Source of the DNA: Podospora pseudocomata
Lineage: Eukaryota > Ascomycota > Sordariomycetes > Sordariales > Podosporaceae
Assembly (NCBI RefSeq): GCF_035222375.1
Contig: NW_026946363.1
Span: 7,130,001-7,194,000 of the forward strand
Reading direction: 5' to 3'
Length of the DNA stretch: 64,000 nucleotides
Shown: piece after piece, positions 1 to 11,363 of the stretch
Layout: each line of letters opens with the position of its first letter
How positions within the stretch are numbered: position 1 is the stretch's first letter
Position numbers and translations under genes: made by a program
The notes under the pieces: model-generated
Told to the model about the DNA's origin: nothing
Seen by the model: only the letters and a program-made list of their open reading frames with translations
Databases searched by the model: none

Positions 1-3000
1 GGGGAAAAGCTTTTAATGTAGCATGGGAAATCTGAAGTAGCAAGCAGGAGCACTGAGAGCCTGGGTTTTGGGGGGCGGCTGCCGTGCTGGTTTTAAATGG
101 CGGGTGAGCGGGCTGACACCGGGGCGTGCCAGGCATGTGGTGTGGACACCACGGGGGGGTGCGTTCGGTAAGGTCCCTAGCGACTCAGCGCGCCCCTTCC
201 CTGAACACCAGGGGGGGTGGGGAGGGGGCATCTCGGGGAAAAAAGAAAAAATAAAATGTCATCGGTACCTAGCCCAAAGGGTACCGCATTTCACGCCTAT
301 GTAGGTAGCTGCGGTAAGGTACATCCACCCCCATTTCACAGCCCTCCCCCTTCCAGTTCTCTCCACCCACCCGTCCATATGTGCTTGTTCTCTGCCGCAC
401 CCGAGTGGAAATGTACCCTTTCCATGCAGCCCTCTCTGCACCCGCCCTCTGCTGCCCGTTCATGGTGAAATTTTCACCGGTGTACAACTGTTGAGGCGGC
501 GGTACTTTATTGGAAATGTATTACGGTGCTGGTCCCCAGGTGGAAAGGGGTCTGCTGTGGGGAAGGAAGGGGGGGGCACTGTATGGGGCGGGTGGAGTTG
601 TGTTCGGAGAGGACACGGCAAACAGGAAGGCACCAACAGGAGCCGAGCGTGGGGTGTTGTGAGATAGCGATCACCTCAGCTTCACACCCAAAGGCACAAG
701 ACGCCAACTCTCTCGGCAGAGGCTGATTATAGAGCGGTACGGAGTATGATGCTATCGCATGTCCACTGGTGTCTCATGCGAGGTGAACCAAGACTTATGT
801 TATATTACCGTCTTGTTGATGTTCTGCAACTCATAAAGTAGGACTGTCCTATCCTCCGCCTTCTCGCACAAGTGCCAGCGCATAACTCCGAGTTTCTCTC
901 GATTTTTCATTGCACACAATTCATATGAAGTTGCCAGCACTCAGGCATTCCCTCCCGTCCGCCATCCCACCATCACCCGAGAACCAAGGCGAAGGCCGCT
1001 GTGTGTGTTATTTCTTTCATGTGCGAGGGTGAAGGTCATGCAGCGGCCTCTCCAGAGGGTGCAGCTATACCTTTTGTCAAGACAAGACTCCTTTCCCTTC
1101 TGCCTCCTGTGTACGCAAATGAGCACGATGTGGGTGAGGCCGATTTCACAGGACAGGGGGCGGTGTGCGTGGTGGCTGAGTAGCGGTATGCGCAAGACGA
1201 TTGGGCTCCGGTACGTTCCCCCGCTTGTTTTTTTCTCAACTTTTTGTCTTGATTTGAAGAGCTCAAAATTTGTTGTAACACCAAGAACTGAGATCTCCAA
1301 CTTGAACGGCGAGAGCCGAGACCGATAAGGCTTCCCGTCACTCGAGTGTCATCGAATCCGGGGGAGATGCACTAGACATGATCATGATGTAAGTTGCACA
1401 TCTGGGGAAAAGGTACATGGATTATCATTATAACCGTGATTGTTACCCATGCATCCGCGAGTAACCAGTCCCCAGCCTCTATAATGAAAATCCCCCAAGA
1501 CCGTGGTAACTCACTCTTACCTTGGCCCTGAGCATATCCTCGGCCGTACCCACAATGTTTGATCATGTTGCAGCATTCATCTTTGCTGAGTCGACGTTTT
1601 GAGCGCCGAAGGCCAAGAAAAAGAAGCTTGGGGGAGCCGCCCGGCCGAGGGAGTTAGGAGGAGTTACGACAGGCGAAAGCAGCAACCTCACCACGATGAT
1701 GATAGCGTGCTTGAAAGGCCTCATCATGTTTCCACTACTTCCTTGTTTTCTTCGTTGCGATGGATGATTATCACGGTTGCGGAAAAGGCCTCGACTGACC
1801 TCATTACTTGCTTTTCAGTCCCACACCAGTTCCCCAGGAGCAACGTGAGACGTGTATCCAGCAATCTTGGGGGTGGCGCGAGCAGAGATAAGCATCGACG
1901 ACACAAAGTGTGGAGGTTCGGGCAGAATGTGGGGAGAGATTCGATGGGACATGGACGAGGCCTCGTCCAACCCTCGGCTGACGAATTTGATCGCTTGCTC
2001 CTCGGCCCTACCCATTATTATTGCTATTCGCCAACAAAAAGCTTCGATCAAATAACAAACGAAAAGGAGAACCTCGTATCGCCGGGCAAACACTGCGAAA
2101 ATAACGCCGCTCATTTGCGGCACTTGCAACGACTGGAGAAGCCATGCTCGACGCCGCCCTCTTGAAAGAGGTATTGGGGAGCCTCCTTCCCTTCTGTCAG
2201 GGGTCCTCTCACGTCACTCCCAAAATCCGGGGTACCTACCGGAACACCTTGGGGACCTGGGGATGCGATAAGCCCCAATCGGGCCCAAGGCGCCACATTC
2301 CTTCCACTCTGAGGTGCGACCGGCTCGGAGACCGAAGAAGCCGATCACCCCATTCAAAGGTCAATTGCTTCTTTAGGATCAAACTCGAACTGGCCATTTC
2401 ACATTCTCCGGGGCTGCTCCAGAGGATTTGCAGCTGTGGACCAGAAGCTCCTGTTCTGGTGTGATGACCTTGGGTGTGTCCTGATGTTGTCGCTTAACCC
2501 GCATTTTTTTTTGGAAGAGCGGGCGTGGGGGTTTGGGTCGCACCCTTTCAACCACAACGCTTTAATCACCTTGCACCTCAGGCACCGGATCACATCACCT
2601 CAACACTCAACTAGACCAGGGGATAACAGAGGTGACAGTGACTGGTCACCACGGGTCACTGCAGAGATTTGAGAAAATCAGAATATTCACCACTTGACCT
2701 GTGTCTCAGTTATCGACGATGGGGTTCTGATAATTGACATCAGACCTAGAGTTGATTGACTCACTGAAGCCTTGGCACTAACCTAAAGGGGCAATTGTTA
2801 CCCTGGCCTGTGGCTGCCGCGCGTTTGTCCCTCAAGGTGCTCTTGCGGATCCGCTGTGCTGGCAAAATCCATTTTTCTGCCTGAGGGCTTCTTTGGCTTT
2901 CAGCTTGTTGTTGGGATCACACAAGAATGTTCGTATCATGTGGTCTCCTTTTTCTGGGAATCTGATGGGAGAGCCCACCCCGCCGAAACCGGTTGAAAGC

Positions 3001-5187
3001 GGCAGTTGGTCTTTGAAGGCAGCCTTTCAGCCCTAAGCACCAGTTTGACGTTGACAAGCATCGCCCACAGCGAGTCAGAAAAGAGCCGCAACTGCGAATC
3101 TCCGGCTATCCTCGACCCTTCCCAGCCAGCTGACTGTTTCTATGGGACGGGCTCAACATCTTCCGGGGATCTGGGGTTGTTCGCAGCCTTCACCGACGAC
3201 AGGAGCCAAGCAAAGCGTTCGGGGGTGGACTGGTTGACAGGCTGAAGGCTTCTCTGAGCAGGCTTGCACCTGGTTTCATCAGCACAGTATCTCCGAGCTG
3301 TCACACTCCGGTCGCCAGTGGGAGGAAGTCATATCCCGTGTCGTCTGGCGGTCGCAAGGACGATTACAGCACAGTCATCGATGTTCTTCAGCAGTCTGAG
3401 CCCTAATGTTTCGGGACAGTACCCGAACCCTGAGAGCCCGAAGCGCGAGATAAAGAGAAAACGACGGCCTTGTCGCGAGTCATTAATAGCGCCGGTTCGA
3501 GATCTCGGATGATGCCGTGATCCACAGAAACACCGAGGATCCGCCCCAGAAAAAAGGTTGACGGGCTAGAGACAAGAAGCTGGAGAAATCCGACGGAAAA
3601 GGACGCATCTCTTTGTCGCTCTGCCTCAAGGACAACAGGAACCACGATGGCTGCTGCGTGCCTGGTCCCGACGTTCTGAATGGGCGGCGGCTGCACTCAT
3701 GCAACGGAGATCGATCGCCCTGAGTCGTCAATTTACCCGGCGGCTCCGCGAGCGTTTTCCCTAGCTTCCACGCAGCAAAACCCGGTGCAACTCGTCGGGT
3801 TTGGACGAGTGACAGCATGATCTTGTGGGGCCCCAGGGCAGTCCAAGCATTGCACCACGACGCTAACGGGCGGAGGTGTGGAGGGACAGGTGCAACTTTT
3901 TTCTGCGGCCAAACCAATCCCCCGGGGCACTTCCACCAAAATACTCCCGTTCGAAGGAGCCGAGAAACTCCGAGACAGGCGTTGCCATGTCCTGATAATT
4001 TTCGCTCTTATCGCAGCCAAGACCGGGGTGGTAGGAGCATGGGAAAACAATTTCCTCGCTCTTAGTTTTGCACCTTGACATCGCATGGACATCGCAGTCT
4101 GCTGCTAAGCTCCGTCACGGCGGATGGTGATTATGCTGGAATTGGAAAACGAGGGGCGGATGGGAGTTGTTCCATGGTCCGAGTTTGGAAAGCGAACCTC
4201 CCACGCACCCTGATCAGCCTCACCAACGACAGCGGGGCTGGGGTTCATGAGACCCGAACACCGCTTCGGCACGGGGAGAGGTGGGCTATATCCCATCTAA
4301 TATCCGAAGGTGCCCCCCGCGTTACGCACGGCTGTCACTTTCTCGGCGTTTGTTGAGCCTCTTCTCCTCGGTGGCACGTGTGGGAGGGGACTCCCTTTTG
4401 TGGTTTGCCAGGGATAGCAAGGTCCGCTATCCCAAGGCGATGTCAAACGTGGGTGTCCCTTCTTCCGCGGCTCAAGCATGGGATGCTAACATCCCATGTC
4501 GGAGATTTCCATCCAGAAAAGCCGTCGGCTGGTTCTTCTTGGCTTACCGCTTGATAAAACGGGCGAGACCGTCAAAAGCAGTCCCCCCACTAAAAAGGTT
4601 CTCCCCCGGGGCCCTTGGGGTCCTACTATACCAGGCTAACCTCCATCTGCCCTCGGCAAGGGGCCGAAAATCCGGGGCGCGGATTGCCGACCGAACGTTA
4701 GACCCCAACAACCACTGGTAGATGTTTCTTTTCTTGGGAGCTCCTCCTGCACGGCGGGGAAATGACGGGATTTTTTGGCATGTGAACGAGGCCCGTCGTC
4801 GCTGTTGTCGCCGTCGCCGTCAACCTTTCGTTTTTTGTCGGATTAGCTCAAGCGCCAGGACAGAATGGCCAGATATTGGCCTGATAAGGAGCTACAGAGT
4901 GTTGGCGTAATGTCAGTGACATGGTGAAGTGCAGTCCATGGCGATCACCATGACTAGAGGGGGTGGAATTTTTTGAGCCTTCTACTCTTACGAAAAAGAC
5001 CCGGTACGTAGGGGTAGGTGGCTTGCGGTCAGATTGTTTTGATGAGCTATGGGATGGAGATTGCTTCATGAACATGTGCCAATGACATCATGCAAGGGCT
5101 CAGGAGGCTACGAAACATGTGATACACGCGGCTAAATCCTACCCAGTTACTGTTATAAACCTAAAAATTATCAGAACCTCCCATGCA
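1..5187. other. Intergenic, no supported gene
   Basis: I see no conserved protein, tRNA or repeat in this 5.2 kb. Several open frames of 100-190 codons occur (for example 1599-2165 and 4281-4721 on plus), but they overlap open frames on the other strand, lack recognisable motifs and show no matching splice sites. The composition is mixed, without long AT-rich tracts, so there is no sign of heavy repeat-induced mutation. It may be an upstream region of a gene beyond the left edge, or a lineage-specific gene may be hidden here. Confidence 0.5.
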
Positions 5188-5277
5188 GCGGGTTTAGCTC
5201 AGTTGGGAGAGCGTCAGACTGAAGTCAACTTCAGGAAGTCAATCTGAAGGTCATGTGTTCGATCCACATAAACCGCA
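5188..5277 (+). tRNA. trnF-GAA: tRNA-Phe (anticodon GAA) with intron
   Basis: The gene folds as a standard cloverleaf: acceptor GCGGGTT pairs with AACCGC plus discriminator A5277, the D arm follows the eukaryotic tRNA-Phe pattern, and the T arm carries GTTCGAT. The anticodon GAA lies at 5221-5223. A 17-nt intron (5225-5241) sits at the canonical place, one base 3' of the anticodon, and contains a stretch complementary to the anticodon region, as expected for tRNA splicing endonuclease substrates. T-runs at 5283-5286 and 5290-5294 would stop RNA polymerase III. Confidence 0.95.
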
Positions 5278-5852
5278 TCTTCTTTTGCATTTTTGCACCC
5301 ATAAACCCCATCTGGGGCTTTGTTTTGTAGAGGGTTTAAGATGAAGAGGAAGCCTCAATCAAGACTGTGTTGTGTGCTCTCTATCCAGCGAACCCTGTCC
5401 TTTTGTGATTGGCATTGATGCCCCTTATGTGGCGGAAATGCTTCATGGTCTCTCTCTTAGTTTTACTCAACAAACGGCTCTTCCGCCAGCACGCCGCGCT
5501 TGATGTTCGGTGCATTATGCACTGCGGCTATCCTCACGGTCTTGTATCGCGAAATGAGACGAAACGTCGCTTGTCTTCATCTCATCTCAGCGCCTGGCAA
5601 GAGCATCCACTGTGCTCACTGGCTGCACGTGCCTTGGCCCTTCCTCTGAGCAATGCGTACGCTCTGGCGGGCCGATTCCCCGCTCTTGCCTGCAACGATC
5701 AATGGTGAACTGGCAGAGCTACCAAATTTTTGGTGCCAACAGGCTGCAAACCCGATTCAACCGTTGACCGCCCTCAAATCGCCTGGAACCATCTCCGCCC
5801 AAAGCACGGGAGAACAGCGGCCGTTGCTTGACATGGTGATGTCGACTCCTCC
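5278..5852. other. Intergenic, upstream of Rad55-like gene
   Basis: This 575-bp gap holds the Pol III terminator of tRNA-Phe and presumably the promoter of the downstream recombination gene. I see no further gene; the 99-codon open frame at 5409-5708 has no recognisable features. Confidence 0.5.
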
Positions 5853-7521
5853 ATGATGGATACAATCCATGGCTCAAGCCTTGACCTTTCCTCAATCCGT
5901 AAGACCCAAGCAACCCAACCCTCTGCCCAGAGGCTCCTTTTGCGACCCAACTCGGAATGCCAACCTAAAAGACAAGAAAAAAAAGATTAACACTTGTCGG
6001 ATCCAGACCGTCTTCCTACCGTGTCTGCTGCACAGGTCCTGGAAGACTTTGAAGGGACCCAGAACCGCCACATCTCCACCGGCCTTCCAGTTCTCGATGC
6101 CTCAAATGGCATCCAGAAGGGCAGTGTGACGGAAATATGGGGGCCCCCGGGCGTGGGAAAGACAGCATTCGGGTATCTCATCCTCCTTACACCCCCTCCC
6201 CTCATCCGTGCGTGCAGTAAATGTAACTGACACCTCGATCTTAGAATCCAGCTCACTGCTAACTGCCTTCGCGAAGGCGGCGGAGTCGTCTGGGTAGGTC
6301 TGTTTAGCCTCTTCTCCTCCCTTTCAACCCATTCCAGTCGGGCCTTGGCAGTCTCTTGTGGTCAGGCACTTATACGGATGCAGATGGCTTTCACCGGATG
6401 TCCATTGAGCGGTTGCACCAGGTCGTGGACTTGAACTCTGAGGATGGGCAGATCCAACCATTAGACAAGTTTGTTCACTATAGCTGCCCGACCTTGGTTC
6501 ATCTCATAGCCCTGCTATGTCGGCCCACGGCGTCTTGTATCCCAGAGTGGACATCATTGATTGTTGTTGATTCCCTTTCAGCGTTGGTAAACCATGACGT
6601 CCTCAAGAATACAGACCTGAGGCAGGGCCCTCAGACGAAGCATAAAGATACCCGAGGTACGTTTTTCGGCGCGGAGATCCAACAAGCCTGAGACTGACTT
6701 TTCATGTAGCACCAATACCTGCAGAACGCAGAATACAGGCACTTCACTATATTTTGAGCAACCTTCAAAAGCTGGCAGCAACCCGGGATGTGGCTATTGT
6801 CATCCTCACGCAGTGCGCCACAAAGATGCAGGCGGAACGCGGTGCAACCTTGGTTCCCGCCATCAATGCAAGCGTCTGGAGACAAGGTATTGTCTCGAGG
6901 ATCGCACTGTTCAGAGACCGGCTTCAAAATGACTTCGAGACTTCCACTGCTCTGCGCTTTGCGTTCATCCAGAAGCTGAACGGAGTTGACAAGCATGCGG
7001 ATGATGCAGCCGCACTCTGCGGGTTCCATATTGAGGCAGTATGTTTCTTTGATCGATCAGTAGTCTGGGTCTGATGTTGTTGTCTTCTTTGCTAACTTTG
7101 CTACGACAAGGCCGGTTTGGTTCCGGTGGAGTACGACCAGGCTTCAAGCCCCTTGAGGACGATGTCAACGCCAGCAGGTGTCCAAAAACGCAAGCTTGGG
7201 GATACCGGCTTCGAGATCGCCGACAGCGAGGACGAGGGTGACGATGATGAAGATTACGGTTGGGACCTAGAGCCAGATGCCCTCCCACCTATGCCCTCGC
7301 AATGGCAAGGCAGCGAGGACATTCTGCTCACTCGGGAGCCGGAGAGCAATGCGGATCTGCTTGATGAGGGCGTACAAGGGGAATCAGACGATGGCAAGGA
7401 CCCAGAATCAACGCTGGTTATCAACGATAGCGAGGATGATGACGACGAGACTGAAAACAATGATGATGATGACGGGAAGGACGTCGACAAGCATGAAAAT
7501 GTCGACGACCGCGTATCATAA
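5853..7521 (+). CDS. Rad51-paralogue DNA repair ATPase, Rad55-like
   Basis: I model six exons: 5853-5898, 6007-6172, 6245-6297, 6384-6656, 6710-7038 and 7111-7521, giving 425 aa. The long exon 2 frame has no ATG and an in-frame stop just upstream, so a 46-nt first exon starting at tandem ATGs (5853/5856) is needed; its GTAAGA donor joins in phase. The RecA core is clear: Walker A GPPGVGKT at about residues 60-67 and a Walker B-like LIVVDS at about 146. The GPPG-type P-loop is closest to Rad55/Rhp55 rather than Rad57 or XRCC3; Rad55 pairs with Rad57 to help Rad51 filaments in homologous recombination. The last 100 residues form an Asp/Glu-rich tail. The third intron (6298-6383) is the least certain; it was chosen because it restores a VVWVDGFH segment. 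Confidence 0.8.
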
Positions 7522-8306
7522 ACCTTGCACCGGTCGGGCCTTCTCGATACCATGGGCTCACTGAAACCCATCCCCACGCAACCGTTACGGCGACCCACTC
7601 GCTACCTGGGGCGAAGGAACAACGGGTCGGCTCCACAGATATCGGGCCAACTCAGGTTTCGTCTTCCCACCATTAGGGTGCGTGCTCCTCTTGTCACCGA
7701 TCGGGATCGGGGTGGTCGGATAGAGCACCACACTTTCTGTTTTCTGAGCGTTGCTGGTGGTTTGTGCCTGCGCCTGGCGGCGGATAGGTAAAATGCAGGG
7801 GAGAATGTGCATACACCACGCAATCAGCACTCAAATTCTGCCGAAGGCGAGAAATAGGGATATATGCCCGAGAGGTTAGAGACGTTGTTGCCGAGCGGCG
7901 GCGGCTATCATAAGCGATCTTGGTTGCAACGTGGCCCCTTATCTCGCGGTAGCGGCTGTCTGGACGCCCACTTTGATGCTCTTTGCCGACCGTCCACTGA
8001 GCCGTGTCAGAGCTTTGTCAATGACAAGCACAGGTAAAAATTCAGGGAGGCCCTCGTTTTCTGAACTGAAATTCGTCAAAAGATGTCTTCTTCCTGCGCG
8101 GATGTTGTGTTCAGAGGTGATATCGAAGGCAAGAGTAAGGCTAGCGGTGGTGTCACTGATATCGGGTAGGCACATCTCCCTCCGTTCTCTACTCCTCTCT
8201 CGCCTAAGCTGTCATATCCTCGTCATATTACTGGGGCGCAAGAAGAGACCACTTACAGATTGTTGGGATACATGCCTACCAACAGGTACTCTAACACCGC
8301 CTCTAC

Positions 8307-8322
8307 CCGGCCGGCCGGCCGG
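8307..8322. repeat. Perfect (CCGG)4 palindromic repeat
   Basis: Four uninterrupted CCGG units form a self-complementary 16-bp tract in intergenic DNA. No function is implied by position. Confidence 0.9.
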
Positions 8323-8915
8323 ACTATCTCTTGTTTTTGTCTATGTATGTCTATCTATCTGATCTATCCAAGTTGCCCGCACAATATATCTATCTTCATA
8401 CACATGCAAGGACAATCAAAATCCCACAATGCAAAGCCAATTAATTAATCTAGCGTTTCCCCTTTACATGGCTGCGCAGCGGAGTTGATGCGGAGTGTAG
8501 TGTACCTGTCGGAGGATTAATTAGATTGGGGGGGATGGCGGGGGGGGTGATGCTACGATGCTTGGAAACTCTAGAAGGGTCGAAATGCGGGTTGTGCCGA
8601 ATGGGGCTTGTGGCTGGCGATCTGTGTGTGACGCACAATCTACTCAGAAGAGTTGTTGAAGAAACTTGATCAGATTTATCGCGTCATCTGTTTTTTCTAC
8701 CATGACCCTTTGAGGTTTGGCCAGGAATGTGAAAGCCTACCTATGATGTCGACTGAGTACAATATCCAAGACAAAAGGAGGATGAAAAAAACAGCCAAGA
8801 AAGCGTAGGCTCGACACCTGTCTCGAACCAAGCTCTTGTTGTTTTATAATGGAACTCTTCCACCGAGTTGGTCGTGGTGCAGATGGGGCGGTTCCCTGAT
8901 ATGCAAGGTGCAAGA

Positions 8916-8934
8916 GAGCGAGCGAGCGAGCGAG
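8916..8934. repeat. (GAGC)n microsatellite
   Basis: Four GAGC units plus a partial unit occur in tandem in intergenic DNA, as an ordinary tetranucleotide microsatellite. Confidence 0.85.
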
Positions 8935-11032
8935 GACTAGGGTGAGGGGGTTTGTTTAGCATGTACCTCTACTACTCTTGTGTTCACTGTTACTCTCGAC
9001 TATTTTGTTAAGGGTTTCTCAGTCTTTCCAAAACTATTGCTTAGTTTTTCATCATTCTTCCTGTCATCAGGAACTCCGAGGAGGTTGGTTTTACCTAATC
9101 CTCTGTTGATGGGGGTGTGGAAAAAAAGAAGAGGGGTTACATCCACCCTCCCATTTCTTCTACCCTGCAAGGTGAGCAACGAAGTGTACATCTCCATCTG
9201 TACCTACATAGTCAAGTGTAGGTCCGGATCCGATCCGATGCAGGTCTTTCTGTTCCCATGCATACGTACAAATACATACAAAAAGTGACGTGCCCAGAGA
9301 TGTGCCAACGATCGAACCATTTACCCCACGTGGAGAAGCCAGAATCGCATCATATCAGCCCACCTCATCGGGATTTCCCCCATGCTATCGACAATAAATC
9401 AAGAAGAAGAATTGCGGATGATCTGAGAAAATGGTTTCTTGACTTGGGGCGCCGCGGGAAGACCCGCTTTCTCACCTTGCTCTTTCGACACCCAACCGCC
9501 CGCAGCCGTGTTTGACAACGGCGACGGCGTTGATCTTGTGCAGTAGTGTGGTGTTTTAGTGACCTTTTTTACTCAATTTTATATTCTTGTGACAAGCACG
9601 TCAAAGTCAAAATTGTTAAAAGGGCAATGGCATGATATGGCGTGTGTGTTCCCCGCGTTTTTTTTTTCCTTTCCATTTTTGCATGTGCAGTGAGATAGAT
9701 TGATGCGGGCAAGCGAGCGGCCGAAACCATCAGGCGGGGAAAACTGATGCTTCGATATTTGATGGGAAGCAAAAGCTGTTGATGAGCGGTGAATGATTGA
9801 TGATGATCTGACTGGGGGAGGGTGTTGTCCTGATGTCGGTACGTAAACTGCGCTTTGTTCTGCCCGCCTCGTTCGATACAAGTTGGTACATGATATCCGC
9901 GGACAGCTAACTCCGGCCCGAGAAAGCCCCGGCTGTTCTCGTTATGAAAAGAACTGACCATGATTTGACATCTTGATCTGCCCGGTCTCGAATTTCGTTC
10001 CTATCCAGCCCGTCATTTGCTGCAGAAGAGGAAGTGAATGTCCGAGCTTTGCCTGCCTACGTAACAGCACGTGTTATCAAACTGCTCCGGCCCATCACGT
10101 AGTCCTCGCTTGGCTCCTTGCATACCGACCTTCCGCAAGAGTTTACCGTCCCGTGTCTCGGTGAGCTTCCATCTCACATATTTTCAGATCGATCATATTT
10201 ACATCATCGCGGTGACAATATATGTAGGAACGGACACACAGACCAGATCGGCAAGACTAGAACACACACACGGGAACCGGAGAAAGAGAGGCAGAGGAGT
10301 TTCAGATCGCGCTCCCGCTCCCGCCCCTCAAGGATCTACATCGGATTGCTTCCCCGAATGGCTTGAACCATGGGAGTCGTCAGCCTGTAGGGCTCTGACC
10401 CTTTTTCATTCCTTGTTGCATTGGTGAGTGAGAGCCGCAGCGGCTCGACGCCGGTCAATCAATCAAGGTTGCCGTTACTTCTCTGTGTGCTGGAGTTCAT
10501 GTAGGTACTTGGGGTTGTGTTTGTAACACCATCTGACCCGGTATTTTATGGTGTTTGGTGTTGGTGGACATGATGCGGACGGACGTGTTCGGACGATTTG
10601 AAGGGAAGTGATGTTGCGGAGACGGGACGGAGGGAACAGGATGTTGTATTCCGGCCGTTGGCACCGTCTATCGGTCCACATATCGAAGGCTTCGCGGAAA
10701 GAACGATGGCAGTGTAGGCGTACCAGATGATGAAGAGACTCCTTAATAAGATTGTCTTTTAACGTATGGATCTCAGGGGATGTGATGAGCTGGGTTATAC
10801 ACATATATCAATGAAATGAGTCAATCGATGTAATATAGACTACCTGAATTGACACTATTGTTTCATAGGAAAGCCGATAAGAATTCTGGCTTCTAGCGTA
10901 GCGATGGGTTCTTGCTGTGAGGTAGGTGCACAGGGGTTCAGGGGTCACCCCAAAGTGCTAAAGGGATCCACTGCCACGAAAATCTTCAAAAAGAAATCCA
11001 AAAATTAACTCAATGAGTTGTCAAGATTTAAA

Positions 11033-11123
11033 CGATCCGCCCAGGGGTCGAACCTGGAACCTCCTGATTACTTGAATCTTGAAAGAATCGTAGTCAGACG
11101 CGCTGCCATTACGCCAGCGGACC
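11033..11123 (-). tRNA. trnR-ACG: tRNA-Arg (anticodon ACG) with intron
   Basis: Read on the minus strand, acceptor GGTCCGC pairs with GCGGATC (discriminator G), a D arm with GCGT/GCGC stem follows, and the T arm is CCAGG TTCGACC CCTGG with a five-base variable loop. The anticodon stem TCTGA/TCAGG encloses loop CTACGAA, giving anticodon ACG (inosine in the mature tRNA, reading CGN codons). A 19-nt intron is inserted one base 3' of the anticodon. A TTTTT stop (plus-strand A-run 11000-11004) lies about 29 nt beyond the 3' end. Confidence 0.92.
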
Positions 11124-11363
11124 TTGTCTCTTGTTGAAGCTTGGTGTCGGAATTGCTCACTATCACAGGGCACACATTGTTTCTCGCCTTCTTGAAAACT
11201 TTTTCGATAAACATACCCAAAGAACTGCTCAATATAATGATTGCTATGCTTATGCTATACAAAGAAAAAGACTTGCGGCGTCAACCTGAATAATGAAGAA
11301 TCCCCAACCCACTCCCATTCCAACGAAGAGATGCCCCCCTTCCTGTCTTGCACGAAAATCAGA

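Larger units (their letters stand above)
7522..11032. other. Intergenic with short repeats, no supported gene
   Basis: This 3.5 kb stretch contains simple repeats (four CCGG at 8307-8322; GAGC repeats from 8916) and no gene I recognise. A 78-codon minus-strand frame at 7939-8175 begins with ATG and has a protein-like composition, but I found no supporting motif or convincing splice partner. The right end lies downstream of the minus-strand tRNA-Arg and holds its T-run (AAAAA on plus at 11000-11004). Confidence 0.45.

Noticed and set aside
7939-8175. 78-codon minus-strand frame with ATG
   Set aside because: Composition is protein-like and a GTAAGT donor lies upstream near 8250, but the only in-phase join uses a weak acceptor and the product matches nothing I know.
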